This document shows positions 25,401-34,721 of a stretch of DNA of 64,000 nucleotides, in pieces; within the stretch, counting starts at the first letter, position 1; every line of letters starts with the position of its first letter. The stretch is from Primula veris. Taxonomy: Eukaryota > Streptophyta > Magnoliopsida > Ericales > Primulaceae. The notes below the pieces were generated by a model. That model was not told where the DNA came from. It was given only the letters and a program-made list of their open reading frames with translations, and ran no database searches. A program made the position numbers and the translations under genes. The stretch covers positions 28,827,342-28,891,341 of the forward strand of contig OY821745.1 of the NCBI GenBank assembly GCA_963682055.1, in the 5' to 3' direction.

Positions 25401-27084
25401 TCAAAATTTGGGTTGTTTCCAGGCATAGTTATATATATTAATGGTTCCTTAGTTTTCTTTGTATAAAAAAACAGCGTTTCCCAATTCCGTTAATTTTAAA
25501 ATTAAAGCTTCTATATGTTGGTCACTTTTTCTATCTTTTCTGTATCATTCCGGTTAGTATCGGGATCCTGAAAGTTGGGACCCCACTATTGTCGGATTAA
25601 GGAGGAAATTTGTGAACCTGGATTTTCTAGTGTCAGGGTCTGGGTTGTAGGTTGTTGGTCGGTCATCAACTCGATTCCGCCCCTTCTTTGTATTTACAAC
25701 TGCAACAACCTAACACTCGCGTTGAAAAATACATAGTGCACTTGGGAATTATTTATGTATGTGAACAGTTTACATATGTGAAAAAATATACACGTCTCAC
25801 TGCAGTCTCACTGCAGCTCAAGAAGTACGATTGGCTTCGACACCTGCTATTACATCGATAAGCAAGGAATGAACTAGTGGAGACAGTCGGAGCCCTCCAA
25901 AAAATTCCTTCTATTTTGATAAAATAAACTTAAAAAAATAGCGTTCGCCCCCATCTTGTTGCAGTTTTGGTATCGAAGGATACAGCTTTAATATATACCA
26001 ACTTATTTGACTTGTAATTTTATTTTTATATAATATATATTAAAATTATATGAAAATAAAATTATAAAACTCACGCATAAATTTAGACAATTGAATTGTT
26101 TTAATTTCATCCATTATATGAAACTCTGAAAAACAATGTGGGTACACTATGAATGGTAGAGCATTTAAATTCTATATCTAATCTTAAAAAAGATTTTTTA
26201 TGACTAGATTTCAAACTATGTACAGTGATGATATTTTTGAATTTTTCTATGATTATAGCCAGACTCAACTGCATGTGTATTTAAAATTACTTGGAATGTG
26301 TAAAATGCACCGTTTGCCATGGCTTACACTCCGTTATAACTTACGCTTTACTTTACTTTGTTTCTAACTTCGGTTTAATATATTGAACTCTAAATTTTCC
26401 TGTTTAATGTAATTAACTTTCCTCCAATTCTGATTTAGTGTGTTGATCTCCAAGTTTTCTTAATCAATGTAATTAACTTTTATCCAATTCCAATTTACTG
26501 TGCTGACATCTAAGTTTTTCTAATCATGGTTATAGGTATAATGCCTTAAATTGAAACGAAATTGTATTAAATTGAGAAGAAAAAAAGGCCTAATAAATTA
26601 ATTAGTAAAACTTAAAGATGAATTGCAATTTCCTGAATGGTCTGAAAGATTTAAAGAAATTGAATAGAGAAATACATATTAAAGAGGTTGGATTTTTATA
26701 CTACACTTTTTCTGAAAAAATGCACAAACCGTAAAAAAAATGTACGGTTTACAGAAATTTTATACAGACCATAGATTTAATCTACGGTCTGGATCAATTC
26801 TGTGTAAATTACACAGTCAGTCCCTACTTTTCAGAAATTACACAGTCAGTCCCTGCGCGAAAATTACACAGACAGTCACTTGAAAACAGAATTTCACGTT
26901 TTTAAAAAAAAAAAAAAACTTTTATACTATACTCTCTCTCTTTCTCTCAAAAAACCCCCAATTTTCATCCAAAAAAACCACTCAAATCAATCAACTACAA
27001 TAACTATCAACTTTCTTAACAAAAAACCCAAAATCATCAATCAAATTTATCCATAATTCAAGGTATATCTTTTATTCTCTAATT

Positions 27085-27560
27085 TATTATTTATTTTGTG
27101 TAATTTCAATTTGTAAAATAGGAAAAAATATATAAAATATGCAAATGGATAATTCACTTAGCTATATATAATTGTTTGTTGTTTGTTTATATTAATTATA
27201 GAAATTATAATAATTGTTGATATTTGTCCCATTTTTGCATTATTTATTTATTTTGTGTAATTTCAATTTGTAAAATAGAAAAAAAATATATAAAATATGC
27301 AAATCCATAATTCACTTAGCTATATATAATTGTTTGTTGTTTGTTTATATTAATTATAGAAATTATAATAATTGTTGATATTTGTCCCATTTTTGCATTA
27401 TTTATTTTTTTTGTGTAATTTTAATTTGTAAAATAGGAAAAAATATATAAAATATGCAAATCTATAATTCACTTAGCTATATATAATTGTTTGTTGTTTG
27501 TTTATATTAATTATAGAAATTATAATAATTGTTGATATTTGTCACATTTAATAAAAAAAA
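27085..27560. repeat. Three tandem copies of a 157-158-bp unit in the MULE-B gene intron
   Basis: The shared word TTTGTGTAATTT occurs at offsets of 157 and 158 bp, and the rest of the unit ('cttagctatatataattg', 'aaattataataattgttga') repeats almost exactly. All copies are inside the 5'-UTR intron of the gene carried by MULE-B. Confidence 0.9.
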
Positions 27561-27724
27561 TTAGGGTTTTTATTCAAATTTGTTTATTTAGACATTTATT
27601 ACTAATGGTTTGGTTATGATGTTACATGTTTACGATGGTTATTTGTTTTGATTGAGAAAAATAAAAATTGTTACGCTTTATTAATATTTACCCGTTTTGA
27701 AAATTAGTGGTTTTTATAAAATTA

Positions 27725-27925
27725 TGTTTTTTGGTTATCATTAAGTGGTTATCATTGAGTTATCATTGTTTGGCTATAATTAATTGGTTATCATTGAGTT
27801 ATCATTGTTTGATTATCATTAATTGGTTATCATTGAGTTATCATTATTTAGTTATCATTAATTGGTTATCATTGAGTTATCATTGTTTGGTTATCATTAA
27901 TTGGTTATCATTGTTTAATTAGATA
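27725..27925. repeat. About five tandem copies of a 39-bp unit (ggttatcattgagttatc type)
   Basis: The unit length is a multiple of three, so it happens to leave a frame open with a 13-residue period. The content (W-L-S-L-S-Y-H) and position inside an intron argue against a protein. Confidence 0.85.
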
Positions 27926-28004
27926 ATTAAAATAATTGTTTGGTTATCATTAAATGTGTATGTTTCTTATGTTGTTTTTATTGTTAAAAATAAAAATAGT
28001 TAGG

Positions 28005-28493
28005 ATGGCAGAGCCAGGTCCACAGATTACAGGCAGGATGCGTTTTTTACGACAGATGAAGGACTTGGACGCTGAAGTATCTCGGGTTCGTCATCACATG
28101 GCTGATCTCGAGAAAGAGTTCGGAAATTTGCCGTTGAGTTTGCTCGACTCATATCCCGAGGAGACCATTCAGTGGACCGAGATTTCAGCCCTGAGTCGCC
28201 AACTCGACCAGTTGTTGTTGCATAGAAATCATCTGGCCAACTCTTGGTATGAGGCCGAGAAGATCTGGGATCATGCTCAGAAAGAGTTTGACAACGGTCC
28301 TCAGGGCCTAGCTAGGGAGAATGCTCGGCTCAAGGAACATATCACTGCCCTTACTAGGAAGAATGTCGCCCTTACCAGGGAGAATGAGTGCTTGGTTGTC
28401 ATGAATGACTCATACCAAGCTCGGTTAGATTGCTCTGCTCGGGTGGCTTTCTCTCGGTCCGGCAGTTCGGCTTTCCAGGCCATTGATCTTTAA
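28005..28493 (+). CDS. Coiled-coil protein carried by MULE-B (163 aa), relative of E2 minigene D
   Basis: The protein begins MAEPGPQITGRM and is rich in charged, heptad-like sequence. Two blocks are very close to minigene D of E2 (55907-56386): NHLANSWY with IWDHAQ (middle) and MNDSYQARL with AFSRSGSS (C-terminus); overall about two thirds of residues agree. It appears to be a complete gene: TATA-like sequence near 26930, a CT-rich leader exon to 27062 with a good donor (CAAG|GTATAT), an intron 27063-28003, acceptor GTTAG, ATG at 28005, and AATAAA at about 28567. It was either captured by the MULE from a retrotransposon or host gene, or supplied to E2's lineage. Cellular role unknown; coiled coil suggests protein-protein binding. 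I know of no named family. Confidence 0.6.
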   Translation: MAEPGPQITGRMRFLRQMKDLDAEVSRVRHHMADLEKEFGNLPLSLLDSYPEETIQWTEISALSRQLDQLLLHRNHLANSWYEAEKIWDHAQKEFDNGPQGLARENARLKEHITALTRKNVALTRENECLVVMNDSYQARLDCSARVAFSRSGSSAFQAIDL

Positions 28494-28841
28494 TTTTAAA
28501 TGTCTTTCTTTCATTGTTGTATTTTCGTTGCTTTGTTCTTATCACATCTGTTGCTTTGTTGTAAAAATAAATAAATGTAATGTGTATGTTTGTATGTTTG
28601 ATTTTGAAGACCAATATTTGATTTGTATGTTTGATTTTTTATGTTTGGTTTTTTTTATTTGATTTATATGTTTGATTTCTAAGTTACCAATATTCAGTAT
28701 TTTAATTAATATGACCAATATTTGAGTTTTTACGAAATACAGGGACTGTTATACAATTTCAGAAATTGTTAGAATTGACCAAATTTATTTTATTATAAGT
28801 TATAACAGTCCCATAAAAAACTATTCATCTCTCTATATTAT

Positions 28842-28845
<4 letters not shown>

Positions 28846-28902
<57 letters not shown>
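28846..28902. repeat. (TA)n microsatellite
   Basis: About 28 TA units, 50 bp from the E1 insertion site. Confidence 0.95.
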
Positions 28903-28904
<2 letters not shown>

Positions 28905-28951
28905 CTCTATTTGTATCTCTGAAATATATCTCTGTCTCTGAAAACCCCTGT

Positions 28952-29637
28952 TGGCGAGCTTGATTTTCTTCCCAAGCTCGACTTAATCAACTTCGCGTTG
29001 GCTCCGATCTTCCGAGGCGGTCAGGTATGCTCCGGCGGTCAGGTGGTCTTCGTGCCTGCACAGGGAACGAACAGGGGCCCGGGGTTGTTGCCGGGTTTTC
29101 CCTCTCCAACGATCAAGTCAGTATCGGTGTTAACTGAAAGTAGGAATATAGTTAAGGATGAGGGTCCGGGCCGGTTATAGGTCGTTGTATCGAGTGGTAC
29201 AGATAGTGTTCAGGGGGTCCGGGTTGTTTAAGCTTTATCTCTCCTCTCTGTCTTTTTCTGTCCCCTTCTTAAGTGGTATTAGTGGGGGTATTTATAGTGT
29301 GATCAGAGGCGTATTAGCCCTTGGATCACTGTATTGTAAGATGTTGATCCAACGGCGTCAGAGTCATTTATGACTCTGACAAGGGTACTGTCCTTTCCCG
29401 GGGCCCACAGGAGGTGTCCTGTGATTGGGCCACGTCGGTGAAACGTCAGGAGGGTCCCCCAAGGGAGCAGCAGCATTAATTGGGGAAGCGTACTCGACAC
29501 GCTTTTTTGGGCCGGCCTCAGCACGGCTCGGCCCTCCCAATCCGGGGCGTCGCATCATTCAGGGTTGATGAGGCCCGGACGGCCCGCTTTGGGGGCGTTA
29601 TTGCCCCGGACGAGGGGATGCTGACATTCCCTCGCCA
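28952..29637 (-). repeat. E1 3' LTR
   Basis: 686 bp, TG...CA ends, 99.3 percent identical to the other LTR. Minus-strand TATA box (TATAAATA) at 29296-29289. The polypurine tract should adjoin it at about 29638-29655 (minus strand AGGGAGC), but is short. Confidence 0.95.
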
Positions 29638-29764
29638 ACAGCTCCCTGTCCGGAGTCGTTGCTAAGGACGAGGTCGGCGAGGATCTCTGGTCGTTACGGG
29701 GGCTCCGGTCATTTTGTTCTCGTACTCGTCGGTGCAAATATGCTCATGCATGGCTGTTCTTTGG

Positions 29765-30017
29765 CACGTGTGCAACCATTCATGGTTTTCTTACACGTGG
29801 ACACGAGGCGCCGTCTTTGTTCCTTTGATTCCTACAACGTCATTAATGCTAAAACGGCTGGTGAGTGACATTTGGCAGATGGCCTCTGCAGGCTGTACAC
29901 GTGGTGGACATTGATTGAGTGGCGGCGGTTATTTGTGGGAGTTCGTGCAATGAGCCGTCGCGTCTTTTCACCTTCTGGTAAACATCTTTTCATCTTCTGG
30001 TGGGGGTTCTATAAATA
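29765..30017 (+). promoter_or_regulatory. Promoter of the E1 antisense gene: three G-boxes and a TATA box
   Basis: CACGTG occurs at 29765-29770, 29794-29799 and 29898-29903, and TATAAATA at 30010-30017, all upstream of the ATG at 30129. G-boxes bind plant bZIP and bHLH factors, often in light, abscisic acid or jasmonate responses. A near-direct repeat of 'cttttcaccttctggt' lies at about 29966-30001. Spacing (TATA 112 bp from the ATG) is normal for a plant gene. Confidence 0.6.
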
Positions 30018-30128
30018 CCCTCAGTGAAAATTCATTTTCACTTTCTCAATCTCTCTCTAAAATTTTCACAGCAAACCATTCTCTCTCTTCCTTCATACTT
30101 AGGAAATTTCACCAACCAACCAACCATC

Positions 30129-32773
30129 ATGGTTATCAAACACGGAGCCGGAAAAGGCCCGATGGTTGCCCCGCAACCACGACGCCTTGAGGTGATGGTA
30201 AACGCCTTGCCATTCCGGGCGATGGTTATCGACCCAGCCATCTCCGTAGCAGTAAACGACAACAGTATCATGGTCAGGCAGCACGGGCCTGACCTAGACG
30301 AGTTTCGTCAACTCTGCGGCATAGGGGAGGAGTTTCGACTTCGGACCTGTGCGACCTCGGACGAGGTAAACGGGATCGTGGCTGATCCCAAGAGTATGGT
30401 AACTCTCTCCCTCTCTACTCTTCTATACGGGGGCACCCACCTCCCCATTCCGGAGCTACTGGCGGAGCTCTGCGCCTGGACGCAGACTCTTCCGTGCCAG
30501 TGGCCTCTGCAAGCGCACCGCATCTGCGCCGGAATGGAGGCCCTAAGTGTCTCGTTGGGACCGGCCATTCCGGAACCATTGGGGCTTAGGGAGCTCTTGG
30601 CCTGCTACGAATTTTTGCAGGCCGAGCCAAGCTCCCAATCTAAGAGCCGGCAGCCCTACCTGAGGTGCCGGTCTCATAATCAGCTGATCACGGGTAACTC
30701 CGATTCGAATCGGGGTTACACACAAGACGTGGTCGTGGTGGAGGGCCCCTGGCTCCTCCGTGACGACCTAACTCTCCCGACCAGGCCGGGGAGGGTGATG
30801 AGCACCAAGGAAAATAAATTCACCGTGGCCTCTAAGCTTGGGGGCCTGGGCGAACCCAACATACAGTCGTTGGAGGTGGCCCTTAACTGGTGGGGTCCGG
30901 ATGGGACCGACGTGGGGGCACGCGATGCGGAATGCCTGCTTATCTGTGGCTCTCCCACCTCCTGTAAGGGGAACAGCTTCAAGTGGCCCCACAGGACCTT
31001 CTGTCCTGTGGGATACTCCAGGGAAAGGTGGGAGAAGGAGAAGGGTCTGGAGTCGACCCTCCCTCCCAAGGTGGTTGAAGGTGCCGAGGCAGCCCTCCCT
31101 CTCCGAGGTCTGGAGCATGCGATGAAGAAGGCTTCGAAGCCAAAGCTGAAGACAGGCAGTAGGGCGAAGGCTGCGACGGTGGTCCCCTTCGCTCCTTCAA
31201 CGGCCGGGGTTCACTTTGAGACCCGGTCTGATGGTACCGTCCTTCACTACCGGGTGGGGGCGGACGGTACCCGAACCTATATCGATGTGCACGGGAAGCC
31301 TCTGACAGAGGTTCTCCCCTTGAGCTCTAGGGAGCCCGCTGTGGGGAGCCCCCTACGATTAGAAGATAGCCCATCTGGGGCAGAACCCTCCGGGCCAGCC
31401 TTGGGCACCTCAAGGACCAGAGTAAGACACTTCTTGTTTTTCTCAAATCTTCGTTTTTACACTTAGCTAGATTTAGTTAATTTCTTCTAATTTCTCAAAC
31501 TCCTTTCTTGTATGGCCTGTATAGGTAGTCCGTTCTGACGAGGAGGAGGAGGCGGATGAAGAGGCTGAGGAGGAGGCGGGGGTGGAAGAGATAGCTGAGG
31601 TGGAGGAGGTAGCTGAGGTTGGGGATGGCGAGGGGGAAGAAGGGGCGGTCGAAGAGGTTGCTGAGATGGGGGAGCCCGAGGGGGTAGTGGTCGAGGTCGA
31701 GGCCGAGGAGAGGGAAGTGGTTGTGACAGGAGAGAGGGAAGTGGCGATCCTGCCTCAGTCGGCTGGCCCGGATGATTTGGCAGCCCAAGCCAGACTCGAT
31801 CGGCTGGCCCGCAAGGCCCTTCTGGGGAAGCGAAAGGTGGAGGGGACGAAGTCCCTCCAAGGGGAAAAGAGGGCCAAGGTCGGAGGGAGCAACCCATCCG
31901 AGGTTGTGGTCGTGGAGGGGCCTAGAGGGACGTCAGGCCCTGCTCGAGGCCCTACTCAAGGCTCAAGCTCCAGCTCTGCCTCCCCGACCCACAGGATGCC
32001 TGTGCAGACGCCCGAGGAGGTGAAGGCGGCCACCGGGGTGAAGAGCATCATGGAGGCTCACCCATCTGCCGGGTTACTAGCCTTGGCTGCGCTCCAGCAG
32101 CAAAGCGTCGAGGCTGATCACAGAGGTCGTGACCTCGCATCCTCCATGACATCGGCCATGGCCATGATACCTCAGGTACGTGTATAGTCTATTTTGTATG
32201 TTTTCACATTCTTCCCACATATTTTTGCTAAGTGTTTTGCCTTTTCCCTTGTAGGCCTACTTAATGATGAACCAATATGTCTATCACCAAGGCCAGCTGG
32301 TGAGGTCATGGGCCGCGAAGGCAGAGGCTAATGCCAAGCTCGTGGAGGAGGCCCAAAAAAGGGCGGAGGAGGCCCAACTCAGGGCGGAGAGAGCTGAGGG
32401 CCTCAACGCCACGGTTGAGGCTCGAAGGGTCGAAGCCGTGAAGGCCAAAACGGAGGCCGAGGAGCGTGCCCAGGCTGCGAAGGCAGCCCTAAAAGAGGCT
32501 GAGGCTGGCGTAACCGACAGGATAAAGGCGGCGGTCCAGACTGGCCAGGCCGAGCTGAATGCTGCCTGGGCCCAAAAGACACAGAAGGACTTCAACTCCT
32601 TCTACGTCGAAGGGTGGTCTGAGGCGGCTGCCTTCATGAGGGCGGGACCGGATCACCCGGTATGGAACGTAGAAAATATTATCGTTCCCGTCCCCTCAGC
32701 TCCTGTTCCGGATGTGGTGCCTTTGACTCCTCGAGCTCTCTCGGACGAAGAGGACGGAGCTAGCCAGAACTAG
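30129..32773 (+). CDS. E1 antisense gene: PF04195-like N-terminus, acidic middle, coiled-coil C-terminus (three exons, 820 aa)
   Basis: Exons 30129-31421, 31525-32175 and 32255-32773 have GT-AG borders and all join in phase 0, giving 820 aa with no stop. ATG 30129 is chosen because it is the first one far enough behind the TATA box at 30010; the frame is open from 30024. Residues about 101-142 (GGTHLPIPELL ... HRICAGMEAL) resemble the 'putative gypsy type transposon' family PF04195. Exon 2 encodes a Glu-rich block with EVEEVAEV repeats and a basic stretch; exon 3 is Ala/Glu-rich coiled coil with a Pro-rich acidic end. AATAAA at 32847. It runs opposite to gag-pol and converges with it. Function unknown; the architecture is shared with E2. 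Confidence 0.75.
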
Positions 32774-33009
32774 GGTAGATTTAGGCTTTTGTTCTCAATG
32801 TAATTTCCTTTTTGTACTTAGCATGTAATAGCTTTCCGTTGAATGAAATAAAAAAACAATTTTGGACTTGTCTTTTATTTATTCTTCTGTGTTTTACTTC
32901 TATACTTCCGTTGTGATTTATACAATGTATACATGCTCCCAAAGGAGTGGGCCTCAGTGCTTCGGCGTTGGGGCGCTCGTTTGATACAACTCATAACTTG
33001 CAAACTGAA

Positions 33010-33575
33010 GTAGCACATAGAAAATTTAAATGAACTGAAAAATTCAAGTAAATATGAACCGGGGTGCCGTATAGGCTCGTGTTCTGAAACACTTAGAGAA
33101 AATTTAAATGAACTGAAAAATTCAAGTAAATATGAACCGGGGTGCCGTATAGGCTCGTGTTCTGAAACACTTGGAGAAAAATTTAAATGAACTGAAAAAT
33201 TCAAGTAAATATGAACCGGGGTGCCGTATAGGCTCGTGTTCTGAAACACTTGGAGAAAATTTAAATGAACTGCAAAATTCAAGTAAATATAACCGGGGTG
33301 CCGTATAGGCTCGTGTTCTGAAACACTTGGAGAAAATTTAAATGAACTGCAAAATTCAAGTAAATATGACCGGGGTGTCGTATAGGCTCGTGTTCTGAAA
33401 CACTTGGAGAAAATTTAAATGAACTGAAAAATTCAAGTAAATAGAACCGGGGTGTCGTATAGGCTCGTGTTCTGAAACACTTGGAGAAAATTTAAATGAA
33501 CTGCAAAATTCAAGTAAATATAACCGGGGTGCCGTATAGGCTCGTGTTCTGAAACACTTGGAGAAAATTTAAATG
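33010..33575. repeat. E1 tandem array, about 77 bp x 7
   Basis: The word GGGGTG.CGTATAGGCTCG starts at 33061, 33139, 33218, 33295, 33372, 33449 and 33526, spacings of 78, 79, 77, 77, 77 and 77 bp. Copies differ by a few bases. The array fills the gap between the 3' ends of the antisense gene and pol. Variable tandem repeats in the 3' region are a known habit of Tat-lineage elements. Confidence 0.95.
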
Positions 33576-33683
33576 AAATGTACGCCGGGGAGCTATTGAA
33601 ATAACAACAGTTTTCATTTATAAAGCCCACAGGCATAAATTTACATCACATTCTTATTTACACAAAGACATAAAGGCCGAGCC

Positions 33684-34721
33684 CTACGGGTAGTACTTCC
33701 TTAGGTTGTTGACGTTCCAAGGTCGGTTCACCGGGACGTCGTTGGGAAGACGACCCAACAGGTAGGCCCCGTTCCCTACTGCACCGAGGATTCGATAGGG
33801 GCCTTCCCAATTGGGGCCTAACTTGCCGTCGGACTGTATCCTGGTGTTGTTGTTTACTTTTCGTAACACGAGGTCTTCGTCTTGGAAACGTCTGGCGTTC
33901 ACTCTTTTGTTATAAGAATGCCCCAGCTCGTTTTTATATTCGGCGTTACGGATGGCCGCAACCTCCCTTCTTTCTTCGGCGTAGTCCAGCTCTAGCCCCA
34001 TCATCTTTTCATTAAGCCCGTTTTCCACCATGTCCGTCCTCAGAGAAGGAAGCCCGATTTCTAACGGGATGATGGCTTCCATTCCGTAAGTAAGGCTATA
34101 GGGTGTCTGTTGAGTGCCCCGTCTTCTCGTCGTTCGGTAGGCCCAAAGGACGTGATGCAGCTCTGCAGCCCATCGTCCTTTGGACTCGTCTAGCCTCTTC
34201 TTGATTCCGTCGAGCACGGTCTTGTTTGATACCTCGGCTTGTCCGTTGCATTGGGGGTACGACGGGGTCGAATAGTAGTTCTTGATGTGATACTTTGCAT
34301 ACATCATTTTTAGTTTATCCCCGGTGAACTGTCCCCCATTGTCCGCGACGATTGAGTAGGGGATTCCGAATCTGGTGATCACGTCTCTCCAGAGGAAACG
34401 TATCACTTCGGCCTCTGTGATCTTAGCTAAGGCCACGGCCTCCACCCATTTTGAGAAGTAATCGGTGACCATGAGGAGGAACTTCTTTCCCCCCGGGGCC
34501 ACGGGGAATGGTCCGACGATATCCATGCCCCACTGCGCAAAGGGCCAGGGCGAGGTTACGCTGCTCATTTTTTGCGCCGGGGCATGGGGTATGGGTGCGT
34601 ACTTCTGACACTTCTCGCACCTGAGTACGAAAGCCTGGCGTCCTTCTGCATGAGGGGCCACCAATACCCGTGGGTCAAGGCTCGGTTGGCCAGCGATCTG
34701 CCCCCGGTATGGCTCCCACAC
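33684..34721 (-). CDS. E1 integrase part of pol
   Basis: Contains the HHCC finger end (RCEKCQKY), then the catalytic core: Asp in GMDIVGP (about residue 67 of this frame), Asp in VADNGGQF (127) and Glu in NGQAEVSN (163), spaced D-35-E as in retroviral-type integrases. The C-terminus has the LGPNWEGPY motif and ends NLRKYYP at a stop. It inserts the cDNA into the host chromosome. It is in a different frame from the upstream polymerase: the first about 25 codons here are spurious, and the join occurs near 34640-34660, so one indel separates them. Confidence 0.9.
   Translation of the reverse strand: MWEPYRGQIAGQPSLDPRVLVAPHAEGRQAFVLRCEKCQKYAPIPHAPAQKMSSVTSPWPFAQWGMDIVGPFPVAPGGKKFLLMVTDYFSKWVEAVALAKITEAEVIRFLWRDVITRFGIPYSIVADNGGQFTGDKLKMMYAKYHIKNYYSTPSYPQCNGQAEVSNKTVLDGIKKRLDESKGRWAAELHHVLWAYRTTRRRGTQQTPYSLTYGMEAIIPLEIGLPSLRTDMVENGLNEKMMGLELDYAEERREVAAIRNAEYKNELGHSYNKRVNARRFQDEDLVLRKVNNNTRIQSDGKLGPNWEGPYRILGAVGNGAYLLGRLPNDVPVNRPWNVNNLRKYYP

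Larger units (their letters stand above)
18421..26290. other. Intergenic DNA, no supported gene
   Basis: AT-rich sequence with MITEs (19648-19853, 21601-21784), a cluster of GGCGGTTTT words (20688-20855) and an (AT)n microsatellite (22449-22494). A GC-richer block at 22300-22440 could be an exon of a decayed minus-strand gene, since a possible acceptor precedes it on that strand, but its frame cannot be connected to anything. The block 22890-23350 (around 'acgtctccgggccgctacacg') looks like a fragment of a dispersed element. Short shared words at 24120-24240 and 24640-24760 suggest an old duplication. Confidence 0.45.

Noticed and set aside
30038..32595. Several minus-strand frames of 60-136 codons, for example 31487-31897 (Pro-rich)
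   Set aside because: They are shadows of the GC-rich plus-strand exons of the E1 antisense gene; the Pro-rich frame is the complement of Glu codons.
33010..33575. CRISPR-like appearance of the regular repeats (also at 62205-62845)
   Set aside because: Units are contiguous tandem copies with no unique spacers, and the DNA is from a plant nucleus.
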